From JBOFLO01 sp051657905 (GTDB lineage Bacteria; Patescibacteriota; Gracilibacteria; UBA1369): DNA of 11,841 nucleotides. The notes beneath the pieces are model-generated. The model searched no databases. It saw only the letters and a program-made list of their open reading frames with translations, and was not told where the DNA came from. Positions within the stretch are counted from its first letter, which is position 1; every line of letters begins with the position of its first letter. The position numbers and the translations under genes were made by a program. Positions 1-6,661 of the stretch are shown piece by piece. The stretch is taken from positions 1 to 11,841 of the forward strand of contig JBOFLO010000018.1 of NCBI GenBank assembly GCA_051657905.1, given 5' to 3'.

Positions 1-443
1 TTTACGAATAAATCGAAAACTAAATCCACAACTTTTTCGGCACGTTGATCTTTACGATCAATTTTGTTGATAACTACGATTGGCTTCAAGCCCAATTTAA
101 GGGATTTAGAAAGCACGAATTTGGTTTGTGGCATTGGACCTTCTTTGGCATCCACAAGCAAAATTACGGAATCAACCATTTTTAAAATACGTTCAACTTC
201 AGAACTGAAATCGGCGTGACCAGGAGTATCAACGATATTGATTTTGACGTCTTTGTAGAAAGTCGAGCAGTTTTTTGCCAAAATTGTAATTCCACGTTCC
301 TTTTCTTGATCGTTGGAATCCATCATTAAATGGTCAACTTTTTCATGGGAATTAAATACACCGCCTTGTTTAAGTAAAAAGTCGGTTAAAGTGGTTTTAC
401 CATGATCTACGTGAGCGATAATGGCTATTGATAGGGTTTTCAT
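1..443 (-). CDS. typA: TypA/BipA ribosome-associated GTPase, N-terminal part (runs off the window)
   Basis: Translation GTPase of the EF-G/LepA superfamily that binds the ribosome and helps ribosome assembly and stress adaptation. Only the first 147 codons are present; the gene continues past base 1. The G domain motifs are in order: G1 AHVDHGKT (residues 10-17), G2 RGITI (50-54), G3 DTPGH (72-76) and G4 NKID (126-129). The stretches MDSNDQEKERGITILAKN and EGPMPQTKFV are diagnostic of TypA rather than LepA or EF-G. The ATG at 443-441 gives the usual TypA start, a few residues before the first beta strand. No Shine-Dalgarno motif precedes it. A gap of 137 bases separates it from the metalloprotease gene on the same strand. 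The identification is sure; that the remaining domains (EF-Tu-like and C-terminal) are intact cannot be seen. Confidence 0.96.
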   Translation of the reverse strand, partial: MKTLSIAIIAHVDHGKTTLTDFLLKQGGVFNSHEKVDHLMMDSNDQEKERGITILAKNCSTFYKDVKINIVDTPGHADFSSEVERILKMVDSVILLVDAKEGPMPQTKFVLSKSLKLGLKPIVVINKIDRKDQRAEKVVDLVFDLFV

Positions 444-529
444 GAGATTGCTTGTTATTACATTTCCTTTGCGCTGAAGTGTGATTTTGAAACAATTTGC
501 TTAAATAATCCATAGCGAAAAGTGAGCGC

Positions 530-558
530 ATATTAGCGGAATGAAAGGCGAGAAGCAA
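530..558 (-). promoter_or_regulatory. possible typA promoter
   Basis: On the minus strand TTGCTT (558-553) and TAATAT (535-530) are spaced by 17 bases and would start transcription near base 523, about 80 bases before the typA ATG. The -35 box matches the sigma-70 consensus at 3 of 6 positions and the -10 box at 4 of 6. In such A+T-rich DNA this is weak support. Nothing else was recognised in the 444-580 gap. Confidence 0.25.
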
Positions 559-580
559 CTGAAAGTTGACGAAAAAAGCT

Positions 581-1090
581 TTAATCTTCGTGCTTAGATT
601 TTTCCAAATGCCAAGCAGTTTCAAATTTCCTGAGAGTTTTGCGATGTAGCTTGTAATTTGGATCGAATTTTTCCACGGTGGCCCAGAATTTTGGGGAATG
701 ATTCATTTGGAAAAGATGGCTGTATTCGTGGACAACTACGTATTGTTGAACTTCCGGAGGGAGTTTGGCCAGGTCGATATTGAAGTTTAGATTGAGATTG
801 GCGGAAGCAGATCCCCAGCGGGAAGTCATTTTTTTGTAGCGAATGCCTTTGATGGTGCGAGGAGCGTGCTGGCGGAGCAGGTTAAGAGTTTCTGAGGCGA
901 GTTTTTCGGTGGCCTGACGATAGAGTTTTTCAATTAAAATTTCGATTTGGGCTTTTTGTTGTTTGGAAGTCAGGTCATAACAAAGGGTGGCCAGAGCCTG
1001 ATGTTCATTAATTTCCAGCTTGGAGCGTTTCATTGAGTGATAAGCGATTTGTAAGGGGAGGGATTTGCCCTGAAAAATGATTTTCTTCAA
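581..1090 (-). CDS. YgjP-like zinc metallopeptidase domain protein (DUF45)
   Basis: Predicted zinc-dependent hydrolase of the YgjP/DUF45 (SprT/WLM-related) group; its natural substrate is not established. The HExxH zinc site is HEYSH (residues 121-125), followed by the third ligand candidate His131 in NHSPKFW, the family hallmark. The upstream conserved block is KKMTSRWGSA (86-95), where most relatives carry WGSC. At 169 residues it is shorter than the usual 220-250, mainly because the N-terminal beta region is compact. The start is a TTG at 1090-1088: an in-frame TGA lies just upstream, and the segment after TTG (IIFQGKSLPLQIAYHSMKRSKL) resembles the family's first strands, so starting at Met20 would clip the domain. 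It lies upstream of typA on the same strand and is divergent from the EVE gene. It is probably cytosolic, as no signal peptide is seen. Confidence 0.88.
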   Translation of the reverse strand: MKKIIFQGKSLPLQIAYHSMKRSKLEINEHQALATLCYDLTSKQQKAQIEILIEKLYRQATEKLASETLNLLRQHAPRTIKGIRYKKMTSRWGSASANLNLNFNIDLAKLPPEVQQYVVVHEYSHLFQMNHSPKFWATVEKFDPNYKLHRKTLRKFETAWHLEKSKHED

Positions 1091-1091
1091 T

Positions 1092-1122
1092 TTGTTTCAA
1101 ATATTTTTTCTGAGGCTATAAT
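1092..1122 (+). promoter_or_regulatory. putative promoter of the EVE-domain gene
   Basis: A perfect TATAAT (1117-1122) stands 28 bases before the ATG at 1150. The -35 is poor: TTGTTT (1092-1097, spacer 19) or TTTCAA (1095-1100, spacer 16), each 3/6. The predicted start near 1129 leaves a leader of about 20 bases without a ribosome binding site. Confidence 0.4.
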
Positions 1123-1146
1123 ATACATGAGAATTTTAATTATCCA
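1118..1146 (-). promoter_or_regulatory. putative promoter of the YgjP-like gene
   Basis: On the minus strand TGGATA (1146-1141) and TATTAT (1123-1118) are spaced by exactly 17 bases. They match the consensus boxes at 4/6 and 5/6. The predicted transcription start is near 1111, giving a leader of about 20 bases before the TTG start. The -10 box lies on the same bases as the -10 box of the divergent EVE promoter, so the two should exclude each other. Confidence 0.4.
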
Positions 1147-1149
1147 CGA

Positions 1150-1578
1150 ATGAATTATTTTTTGGCAAAAACTGAACCGGACACTTATTCAATTGATGAT
1201 TTAGAGCGGGATGGGAAAACAGTATGGGATGGGGTGAAAAGTCCGCAGGCGATTATTTTTATTAAGACGGCGCGGCCGGGGGATTTGGTGTTAATTTATC
1301 ATTCGGGTGGGGAGAGGGCGATTCGGGGGGTGGCCAGGGTGGTTTCGGAGCCGCGTGAAGATAAACTGGTGCAGAAAGCCGGAGCAAGAAAAATGAGTTC
1401 TTGGATTTTTGATTTGGAATTTGTTTCTAAATTAAAAGAGCCGGTGACTTTGAAGGAAATTAAAGAAACCGGAAAGTTTGAGGATTTCAGATTGGTTTAT
1501 CAATCTCGTTTATCAACTATGACTGTTCCCGAGAAGTTTGTGAAATGGCTAAAGGAAGTGAAGGCAGTGCAGCTTTAA
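1150..1578 (+). CDS. EVE domain-containing protein (THYN1/YTH-like fold)
   Basis: Single-domain EVE protein of 142 residues, a PUA-superfamily fold related to YTH domains and thought to recognise modified bases in DNA or RNA; no target is established for bacterial stand-alone forms. Visible signatures are the start MNYFLAKTEPDTYSIDDL, then WDGVKSPQA (26-34, usually WDGVRNYQA), then GDLVLIYHSG (44-53) and VARVVSEPRED (61-71), and the closing SRLSTMTVPEKFVKWL. Length fits the family. The ATG at 1150 begins at the conserved first strand. Its last 62 bases overlap in antisense with the 3' end of the convergent dus gene. The domain call is firm; the role is unknown. Confidence 0.92.
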   Translation: MNYFLAKTEPDTYSIDDLERDGKTVWDGVKSPQAIIFIKTARPGDLVLIYHSGGERAIRGVARVVSEPREDKLVQKAGARKMSSWIFDLEFVSKLKEPVTLKEIKETGKFEDFRLVYQSRLSTMTVPEKFVKWLKEVKAVQL

Positions 1579-2611
1579 CCAGTTCTTCAACTTGATCGGC
1601 GGATTTGGAAGTCATTAGTTTTAAGCGTAGTTCTTTGGCATGGGGGAAATCTTTGCAGTACCAGCCCAGGTGTTTTTTCATAGGGTCGAAGGTTTTGCCA
1701 GCGAAGATTTTTTCATATAAGCGAGAATGTTCGATGGCGATTTGGAGTTTTTCTTCGATGGTTTTGGTTATTCCTTGAAAAATCCAGGGATTTCCAAAGG
1801 TAGCACGGCCGATTAAAACGCCATCAACGCCGTATTGGCTGATTTTTTGTTGAGCGTCTTCTAGGCTTTCTACATCTCCATTACCAAGCAAAGTTGTTTG
1901 GGTGCCGCGAGTTAATTGGGCGGCTTTGGCGATTTCTTCCCAATTGGCTAGGCCTGTGTACATTTGTTTGAGAGTGCGGCCGTGTAAGCTTAAATTTGCC
2001 GGTTGGCATTCCAATAAATTTTTAATCCATTCTTCAGTGACAGGGGCGTCGTAGCCGATACGGGTTTTTACGGAAATTGGTAGGAGTTGGCGTTTTGCTT
2101 TGGTGGTTGCGCCTGCCTGACCGTTTTTAAGCATTTCTTCTACTTCTTTGATAATGTTTTTGTGAACATCAGCTTCCTGCATGGTTTTGCCTTCGCTCCA
2201 GTCTTTTACAGCTTGTTGACAGGCCTGAATGATTTCTTGCGCTAGCATTGGCTCGCGAATTAATGCGGCACCAGCGCCGTTTCCGGAAACTGATTTGGAA
2301 GGGCAGCCCATGTTGATATCAATGCCGTCAAAACCAAGTTCGGCGGCGACAAAACAGGCTTTGTAAAAGGATTCCGGATTGCGGCCATAGATCTGGGCAA
2401 CTACCGGTCTTTCTTCTTCACTATATATAAAGGCTTCCAAAGCACGGGCTCCGCCGTAGTTAAGGGCTTCTACGCTGGTAAACTCAGTGATTAGCAGGCT
2501 TGGTTGGCCGTATTTTGCGGTAATTTGGCGAAACGGGGCGTCGGAAACGCCATCCATAGGGGAAAGACCAATGATTGGTTTATTTAGTTTGTCCCAAAAG
2601 CCTCTGTACAT
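1517..2611 (-). CDS. tRNA-dihydrouridine synthase (Dus family)
   Basis: FMN-dependent enzyme that reduces uridine to dihydrouridine in tRNA using NAD(P)H. The TIM-barrel signatures are in order: GLSPMDGVSDAPFR (15-28), NMGCPSKSVSGNGAGAAL (100-117) with the catalytic Cys103, SVKTRIG (180-186) with the FMN-contacting Lys, LHGRT (209-213), LLGNGDV (241-247) and GVLIGRATFGNPW (264-276). The small helical C-terminal domain follows. It is 364 residues against the usual 320-330. The surplus is mostly a charged insertion at about 137-177, between the Cys loop and the VKTRIG strand, where relatives have only a short helix. Most similar in style to DusB, but the target position cannot be assigned. The start is the ATG at 2611-2609, with no Shine-Dalgarno. 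The gene ends with TAG inside the EVE gene. Confidence 0.95.
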   Translation of the reverse strand: MYRGFWDKLNKPIIGLSPMDGVSDAPFRQITAKYGQPSLLITEFTSVEALNYGGARALEAFIYSEEERPVVAQIYGRNPESFYKACFVAAELGFDGIDINMGCPSKSVSGNGAGAALIREPMLAQEIIQACQQAVKDWSEGKTMQEADVHKNIIKEVEEMLKNGQAGATTKAKRQLLPISVKTRIGYDAPVTEEWIKNLLECQPANLSLHGRTLKQMYTGLANWEEIAKAAQLTRGTQTTLLGNGDVESLEDAQQKISQYGVDGVLIGRATFGNPWIFQGITKTIEEKLQIAIEHSRLYEKIFAGKTFDPMKKHLGWYCKDFPHAKELRLKLMTSKSADQVEELVKAALPSLPLAISQTSREQS

Positions 2612-2715
2612 TAGGGGGATTTTAATTTAATACTTAATTATGGAGGGGACTTTATAATAATTTGCTGGATTTGGCAATGGCAGTATGGTATTAATGGCAC
2701 TTATATCAAATATAT
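2612..2715. promoter_or_regulatory. divergent intergenic region, weak promoter signals
   Basis: This is the gap between dus (-) and the unknown gene at 2716 (+). Rightward, a perfect TATAAT (2653-2658) has no acceptable -35 box. Leftward, TTGCCA (2677-2672) and TATAAA (2656-2651) are 15 bases apart, shorter than optimal. Both -10 boxes sit in the same TTTATAATAA patch. No dyad or terminator was seen. Confidence 0.25.
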
Positions 2716-3405
2716 ATGTCTTCAAAGTTGGCCTTGGCCACAAGATCGCCGGAGAGTATTTATAGGGAAAATCATGAGGAAAAATCTCCTTCGTCAGTGG
2801 AGAGGGGGAAATTAAGTAAAATTTTAGATCAGATTAATGTTCAAGTTCGAGCTCACATGGTGGGCGTGAAGATAATTGAGTTTAATGATGCGGGGAAGAA
2901 AGTGGATTTGAGTGAATACTCTGATTTGGGTATGGAAGTATTTGAAGTGTTTGTTCAGGAACGTTGCTTGGATGGTATTTGTTTGAATTTGAAATCATTT
3001 GCGCCAGAGTTGCATAAGCAAATTGCTGAAAGATTAATTAAAATGGGGGCGGGTTACTTGGTGATTGATTATCTGGATCATTTTTTTGAGGTGAGAAGGT
3101 TTGATGTGATTGCGGGAATTGAGACGTATATAAAAGAGGGGCGAGCCTATTCTATTGAGCATATGATGCGGCAGAGGGCGGAATTTGGTGAGGGTGGTGT
3201 GGAAAGACTTCTGAAAATTATGGCTAAAAAGGGTTGGGGCGAGGTGGTGTTGCGCGAGGTAAATAAAGGTTTGGATATAGATCAGATTACTGTAAGTGAA
3301 ATTGCTCTTTTGCATTTGAAGAGACTGGGAGAAAGTGTCGATGATGGTCAATACCTTTTGTTTGCTGGGGAATTTATAAGATTTTTAAATAATAAATTTA
3401 AATAA
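2716..3405 (+). CDS. hypothetical protein, predicted helical
   Basis: I do not recognise this 229-residue protein. The first 30 residues are polar and probably disordered (Ser, Glu and Lys rich). The rest is rich in Leu, Ile, Glu and Lys with no signal peptide and no membrane segment. From about residue 95 it shows repeated patterns of an amphipathic helix, a Gly-containing turn and a second helix: AERLIKMGAGYLVIDYL, then IETYIKEGRAYSIEHMM, then ERLLKIMAKKGWGEVVLREV. These suggest a short helical-repeat fold, but the repeats are too divergent to name. No catalytic motif is evident. It lies 75 bases before the phosphoketolase on the same strand, yet a good promoter in that gap suggests separate transcription. 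The coding call rests on length, composition like that of its neighbours, and its fit between genes. Confidence 0.75.
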   Translation: MSSKLALATRSPESIYRENHEEKSPSSVERGKLSKILDQINVQVRAHMVGVKIIEFNDAGKKVDLSEYSDLGMEVFEVFVQERCLDGICLNLKSFAPELHKQIAERLIKMGAGYLVIDYLDHFFEVRRFDVIAGIETYIKEGRAYSIEHMMRQRAEFGEGGVERLLKIMAKKGWGEVVLREVNKGLDIDQITVSEIALLHLKRLGESVDDGQYLLFAGEFIRFLNNKFK

Positions 3406-3426
3406 TTTTTAGCGAAAAGTTAAAAA

Positions 3427-3455
3427 TTGAAAAAATGTTGATGTTTCGATAAGAT
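3427..3455 (+). promoter_or_regulatory. putative phosphoketolase promoter
   Basis: TTGAAA (3427-3432, 5/6) and TAAGAT (3450-3455, 4/6) have the ideal 17-base spacing. The predicted start is near 3462, leaving a leader of about 19 bases before the ATG at 3481. This is one of the better sigma-70-type promoters in the window. The leader is purine-rich with no Shine-Dalgarno motif at a working distance. Confidence 0.5.
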
Positions 3456-3480
3456 GAAATGGAAAAATTAAAATAAAAAA

Positions 3481-5916
3481 ATGAAAAAGCTCATCAAGAA
3501 AAAAGCTGTTGGTAAAATTGCTGTTAAGAAAGCTAAGAAACAGAGTTATTTATCCGAGTCGGATCGTCAGTGGTTTAAAGATTATCATGCCTATACTAAT
3601 TATATCGGCGCGGCTTCTTTGTATTTGAAAGATAATTTTTTGTTGGAAAGACCGTTGAAGGAAGATGATATTAAAGAGAGGATTTTGGGGCATTGGGGGA
3701 CGGTGCCGGGGATTAATTTTATTTATGCGCATGTGAATTATTTGGTTGCTAAACATAAGCAACAAACTTTGTTTATTACTGGGCCTGGTCATGGAGCACC
3801 GGCGGTTTTGGCGAATTTATTTGCTGAAGGGACAATTACTGATTATTACAAAGATTACCCTCGTAATGGCAAAGGGATGGGGCAATTGATTAAAGATTTT
3901 TCTTGGCCTTATAAATTTCCTAGTCATGTAACGCCCGACGTTCCCGGTTCGATTTTGGAAGGCGGCGAATTAGGCTACAGTCTGGCGACGGCTTATGGTG
4001 CGGCCATGGATAATCCTGACTTGCTGGTTACTGTGGTGATTGGAGATGGGGAAGCGGAGAGCGGGCCTTTGGCGGCTTCCTGGAATGGCAATAAATTTTT
4101 GAATCCTTGTGAATCTGGGGCGGTTTTACCGATTTTGCATGATAATGGTTATAAAATTTCCGGTCCGACTATTTATTCGACTATGAGTGATCAGGAATTG
4201 GAAAATTTATTTGATGGATTTGGTTATAAACCGTATTTCGTGGAAGGAGATGAAAATGATTTGCATGATTTGATGGCGGAGAAAATGGAATTGGCTTATG
4301 CGGATATTTTGAGAATTCAAAGTGAGGCTCGACGCAAGGATAATAAAAAAATTATGAAGGTGCGTTGGCCGATGATTATTTGTCGAACTATGAAGGGCTG
4401 GACTGGAACTGAATGGTTGAAGGGTAAAAAAATCGAGGATAATTTCCGTTCACATGGGATTCCACTTACTGAACCTAAAAAAGATGCTGAACAATTCTCG
4501 GCTTTGAGACATTGGTTGGAATCGTATCAAATTAGTGCTTTGGTGGATGGAAAAGGTGCGCCGACTAAGGAAATTTTGAAATATGTGCCAAAAGGAGCAC
4601 TGAGAATTGGTAAAAATAAAAATGCTTATGGTGGAGAAATAATCAAGGCTTTGAATTTACCAAAAGCGGAAAAATTTGAATTTAAAGGAAATCATGGTCA
4701 GGAAAATGGCCGTTCTACGCAAATTGCGGCGGAATGGTTGAATGAAGTTTTTTTGAAGAATAAAAATTTTAGATATTTTTGTCCTGATGAAACGGAATCA
4801 AATAAAATGACTAAGATTTTTGAAGGTGGGGGGCGTGAATATGTTTGGCCGGTGAAAAAAGATGATGAGCATATTACTCGTTCCGGACGTGTTTCGGAAA
4901 TGCTTTCAGAAACGACTTTGCAGGGCTTCTTACAGGGCTATATTCTAAGTGGACGACATGGGCTTTTTGCTACATATGAAGCCTTTGGAATGATTAATGC
5001 TTCGATGGTGGATCAGCATTGTAAATTTTTGAAACAATCAATGCGTGTGCCATGGAGAAAACCAATTGCATCATTGAATTATTTGTTAACTTCGGTGACC
5101 TGGAGGCAGGAACATAATGGTTATTCTCATCAAAATCCGAGTTTTATTGCCAATATTTTGGAAAAACATGGAGAATTTGCTTCGGCTTATTTTCCGGCGG
5201 ATGGGAATAGTTTTATAGTGACGATGGAAGAGTGTTTCAAATCTCGGAATAAAGTAAATGCTATAACTGTGGATAAACAGGAAGTGCCGCAGTGGCTTAG
5301 CTTGAGTGAGGCCCGCCGCCAGGCGATGGAGGGGATTATGATTTGGGATGGGATGGATAAGGAGGCGGCGGCGAAACCGGATATTGTGTTGGCGGCGGCA
5401 GGGGATTATATGATTGCCGAAATTATGGCGGCTGGAAAAATGTTGCGTGAAGAATTGCCAGAATTAAAAATTCGAGTGGTTTATGTTTCAGAAATGACGG
5501 CGCGTGGGTTTGGGAAATATTCTAAAGCTGTGAATGGAGAAAATGTGAAAGAGTTTGCTAAATATTTTACTGCCGATAAACCGGTGATTTTTAATTTCCA
5601 TGGCTACACTAATACCATCAAGCCGTTCTTCTTTAAGGCTCAGCAATCAGAAAGAATCTATTTGCATGGTTATCAAGAAGAAGGTTCAACGACTACGCCT
5701 TTTGATATGCAATTTAGGAATAAAACCGATCGTTTCCATTTATTAACTGAAGCAATTGAGAAAGCAGTTTTAGAAAATCGTGAGTTGAAGAAAAAATTTG
5801 GAGGGAAGGCGAAAAAAGTTCATCAAAAATATTCCAAAATAATTTCCAAGCATAAAAAGTTTGTAATGGAAAATGGCTATGATATGCCTGAGGTGACTGG
5901 GTTTAGTTGGAAATAA
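3481..5916 (+). CDS. xfp: phosphoketolase (xylulose-5-P/fructose-6-P)
   Basis: Thiamine-diphosphate enzyme that splits xylulose-5-phosphate (and often fructose-6-phosphate) with phosphate to acetyl-phosphate plus glyceraldehyde-3-phosphate (or erythrose-4-phosphate); cytosolic. It is 811 residues, about full length (family near 790-830). Landmarks are GHWGTVPGINF (70-80), GPGHGAP (101-107), PSHVTPDVPGS (147-157), the thiamine motif GDGEAESGP (188-196), LPILHDNGYKI (216-226), FRSHGIPL, DETESNKM, SGRHGLF, WRQEHNGYSHQNP and GSTTTPFDM. His71, His104 and His149 match the known active-site histidines. Odd points: residues 1-20 are half lysine, and LHDNGYKI has Asp where most relatives have Leu. The next in-frame start codon would cut into the domain, so the ATG at 3481 is kept. 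It has its own promoter and terminator. Whether fructose-6-phosphate is used cannot be told from sequence. Confidence 0.96.
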   Translation: MKKLIKKKAVGKIAVKKAKKQSYLSESDRQWFKDYHAYTNYIGAASLYLKDNFLLERPLKEDDIKERILGHWGTVPGINFIYAHVNYLVAKHKQQTLFITGPGHGAPAVLANLFAEGTITDYYKDYPRNGKGMGQLIKDFSWPYKFPSHVTPDVPGSILEGGELGYSLATAYGAAMDNPDLLVTVVIGDGEAESGPLAASWNGNKFLNPCESGAVLPILHDNGYKISGPTIYSTMSDQELENLFDGFGYKPYFVEGDENDLHDLMAEKMELAYADILRIQSEARRKDNKKIMKVRWPMIICRTMKGWTGTEWLKGKKIEDNFRSHGIPLTEPKKDAEQFSALRHWLESYQISALVDGKGAPTKEILKYVPKGALRIGKNKNAYGGEIIKALNLPKAEKFEFKGNHGQENGRSTQIAAEWLNEVFLKNKNFRYFCPDETESNKMTKIFEGGGREYVWPVKKDDEHITRSGRVSEMLSETTLQGFLQGYILSGRHGLFATYEAFGMINASMVDQHCKFLKQSMRVPWRKPIASLNYLLTSVTWRQEHNGYSHQNPSFIANILEKHGEFASAYFPADGNSFIVTMEECFKSRNKVNAITVDKQEVPQWLSLSEARRQAMEGIMIWDGMDKEAAAKPDIVLAAAGDYMIAEIMAAGKMLREELPELKIRVVYVSEMTARGFGKYSKAVNGENVKEFAKYFTADKPVIFNFHGYTNTIKPFFFKAQQSERIYLHGYQEEGSTTTPFDMQFRNKTDRFHLLTEAIEKAVLENRELKKKFGGKAKKVHQKYSKIISKHKKFVMENGYDMPEVTGFSWK

Positions 5917-5919
5917 ATT

Positions 5920-5955
5920 AAAAAAACCGCGACTTTAGATGGTCGCGGTTTTTTG
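5920..5955. terminator. bidirectional intrinsic terminator between xfp and the receiver gene
   Basis: Perfect hairpin: CCGCGAC (5927-5933) pairs with GTCGCGG (5942-5948) around the 8-base loop TTTAGATG. An A-run (5920-5926) and a T-run (5949-5954) flank it, lengthening the stem and giving a U-tract in either direction. It starts four bases after the phosphoketolase stop and lies just past the stop of the convergent receiver gene, so it serves both. It is the only clear intrinsic terminator in the window. Confidence 0.93.
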
Positions 5956-5957
5956 TT

Positions 5958-6536
5958 TTATTTAATTGCGGTTTTTAGAGCTTGGATTACCTCTTGAGGG
6001 GGGGTTGGTTTCTGTATGTAGACATTGATGATTTGATTTTCTAGTAATTCCCTTAATTTTTGTTCTTCTTCCTGTTTAGGAGGTGAACAGAAAAGTACAA
6101 ATGGTATGTTTTTGCCCATGCGTAATGCATGGGTGGCTTCGGCTAGATCTATTCCTGTAGTTTCTCCGCCATAATTATTGTCACTGATAATTAGAGTTGG
6201 AATGTCGGCAGATTTGATTGCCTCAATTAAGTCTTCAGCCTTGGTGAATTGAGAGTATTTTAGAGTATGCGTTTTTACGCATCTACCCATCATTTTTCTG
6301 ATTGAATCCTCGTCTTCTATATGCAAAACCTGATAGGATTTTAATTTTTCTGTACTTGTTTCAGTATGTTCAGAATTTTTTACAGTGAAATTTACAGCGC
6401 TTTGAATATCACCACTGGTGGAAGAAATTTTTGAAGAAATATCTTCGTTGTTAGTAGTGTTGAGATCTTTTTTTAATTCTAATGCCTGATTTTCTGGTGA
6501 TTTTGGCTTGTTCATGAAATTGATAGAGGAGTCCAT
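5958..6536 (-). CDS. stand-alone response-regulator receiver protein
   Basis: A phosphorylatable CheY-like receiver domain with no output domain. Residues 1-66 are polar, rich in Ser, Thr, Asn and Glu, and probably disordered. The receiver spans about 67-192: acidic pocket Glu74-Asp75-Glu76 (IEDED), phosphoacceptor Asp119 (IISDNN), switch residue Ser151 (LFCS) and the conserved Lys176 followed by Pro (QKPTPP). All key positions are filled, so it should be able to accept a phosphate, presumably from a histidine kinase encoded elsewhere. It is convergent with phosphoketolase and divergent from pgi. An extended -10 promoter lies so close that transcription should start about 3 bases before this ATG; Met8 (6515) is the alternative start. 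The output is unknown: a binding partner, or adaptor in a phosphorelay. Confidence 0.88.
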   Translation of the reverse strand: MDSSINFMNKPKSPENQALELKKDLNTTNNEDISSKISSTSGDIQSAVNFTVKNSEHTETSTEKLKSYQVLHIEDEDSIRKMMGRCVKTHTLKYSQFTKAEDLIEAIKSADIPTLIISDNNYGGETTGIDLAEATHALRMGKNIPFVLFCSPPKQEEEQKLRELLENQIINVYIQKPTPPQEVIQALKTAIK

Positions 6537-6540
6537 ATAT

Positions 6541-6580
6541 TTAATATTATATCATAACTTTATCATAAGTTATATATTAA
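6541..6580. repeat. nested inverted repeat and 11-base tandem repeat upstream of the receiver gene
   Basis: Two overlapping patterns occur. TATCATAACTT (6550-6560) is followed directly by TATCATAAGTT (6561-6571), an 11-base tandem with one change. ATAACTT (6554-6560) and AAGTTAT (6567-6573) form a perfect 7-base dyad around TATCAT. Outside this, TTAATAT (6541-6547) and ATATTAA (6574-6580) are also inverse to each other, with a 6-base offset on the left. It covers the receiver gene's promoter and is a candidate operator. The caution is that A/T-only repeats arise easily by chance. Confidence 0.5.
6546..6554 (-). promoter_or_regulatory. extended -10 promoter of the receiver gene
   Basis: The minus strand reads TGATATAAT (6554-6546), a perfect extended -10 (TGnTATAAT), which can work without a good -35; none is present. 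The predicted start, about 6540, lies only 3-4 bases before the ATG at 6536. This implies a leaderless message, or use of Met8 with a leader of about 24 bases. The TG element lies inside the repeat structure at 6541-6580. Confidence 0.5.
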
Positions 6581-6632
6581 ATCATATGGTGTGGAAGGTG
6601 TCAAGGTTTGATTGGGCAGCTTGTTTAAAGCG

Positions 6633-6661
6633 TTGTTTGTGCTATTTTTGTTAGGTATTAT
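6633..6661 (+). promoter_or_regulatory. putative pgi promoter
   Basis: TTGTTT (6633-6638, 3/6) and TATTAT (6656-6661, 5/6) are spaced 17 bases. The predicted start is near 6668, giving a leader of about 11 bases. A second TTGTTT lies 12 bases upstream (6621-6626). No Shine-Dalgarno motif follows; only the weak purine run AAGAAAAAG precedes the ATG. Confidence 0.42.

Noticed and set aside
397..624. 75-codon open frame on the minus strand spanning the typA start and the end of the protease gene
   Set aside because: It overlaps the firmly identified starts and ends of two real genes in another frame, and its protein has no recognisable pattern.
3404..3428. Inverted repeat AATTTTTA / TAAAAATT after the hypothetical gene, as a terminator
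   Set aside because: The stem is A/T only, has no T-run after it, and overlaps the -35 box of the phosphoketolase promoter.
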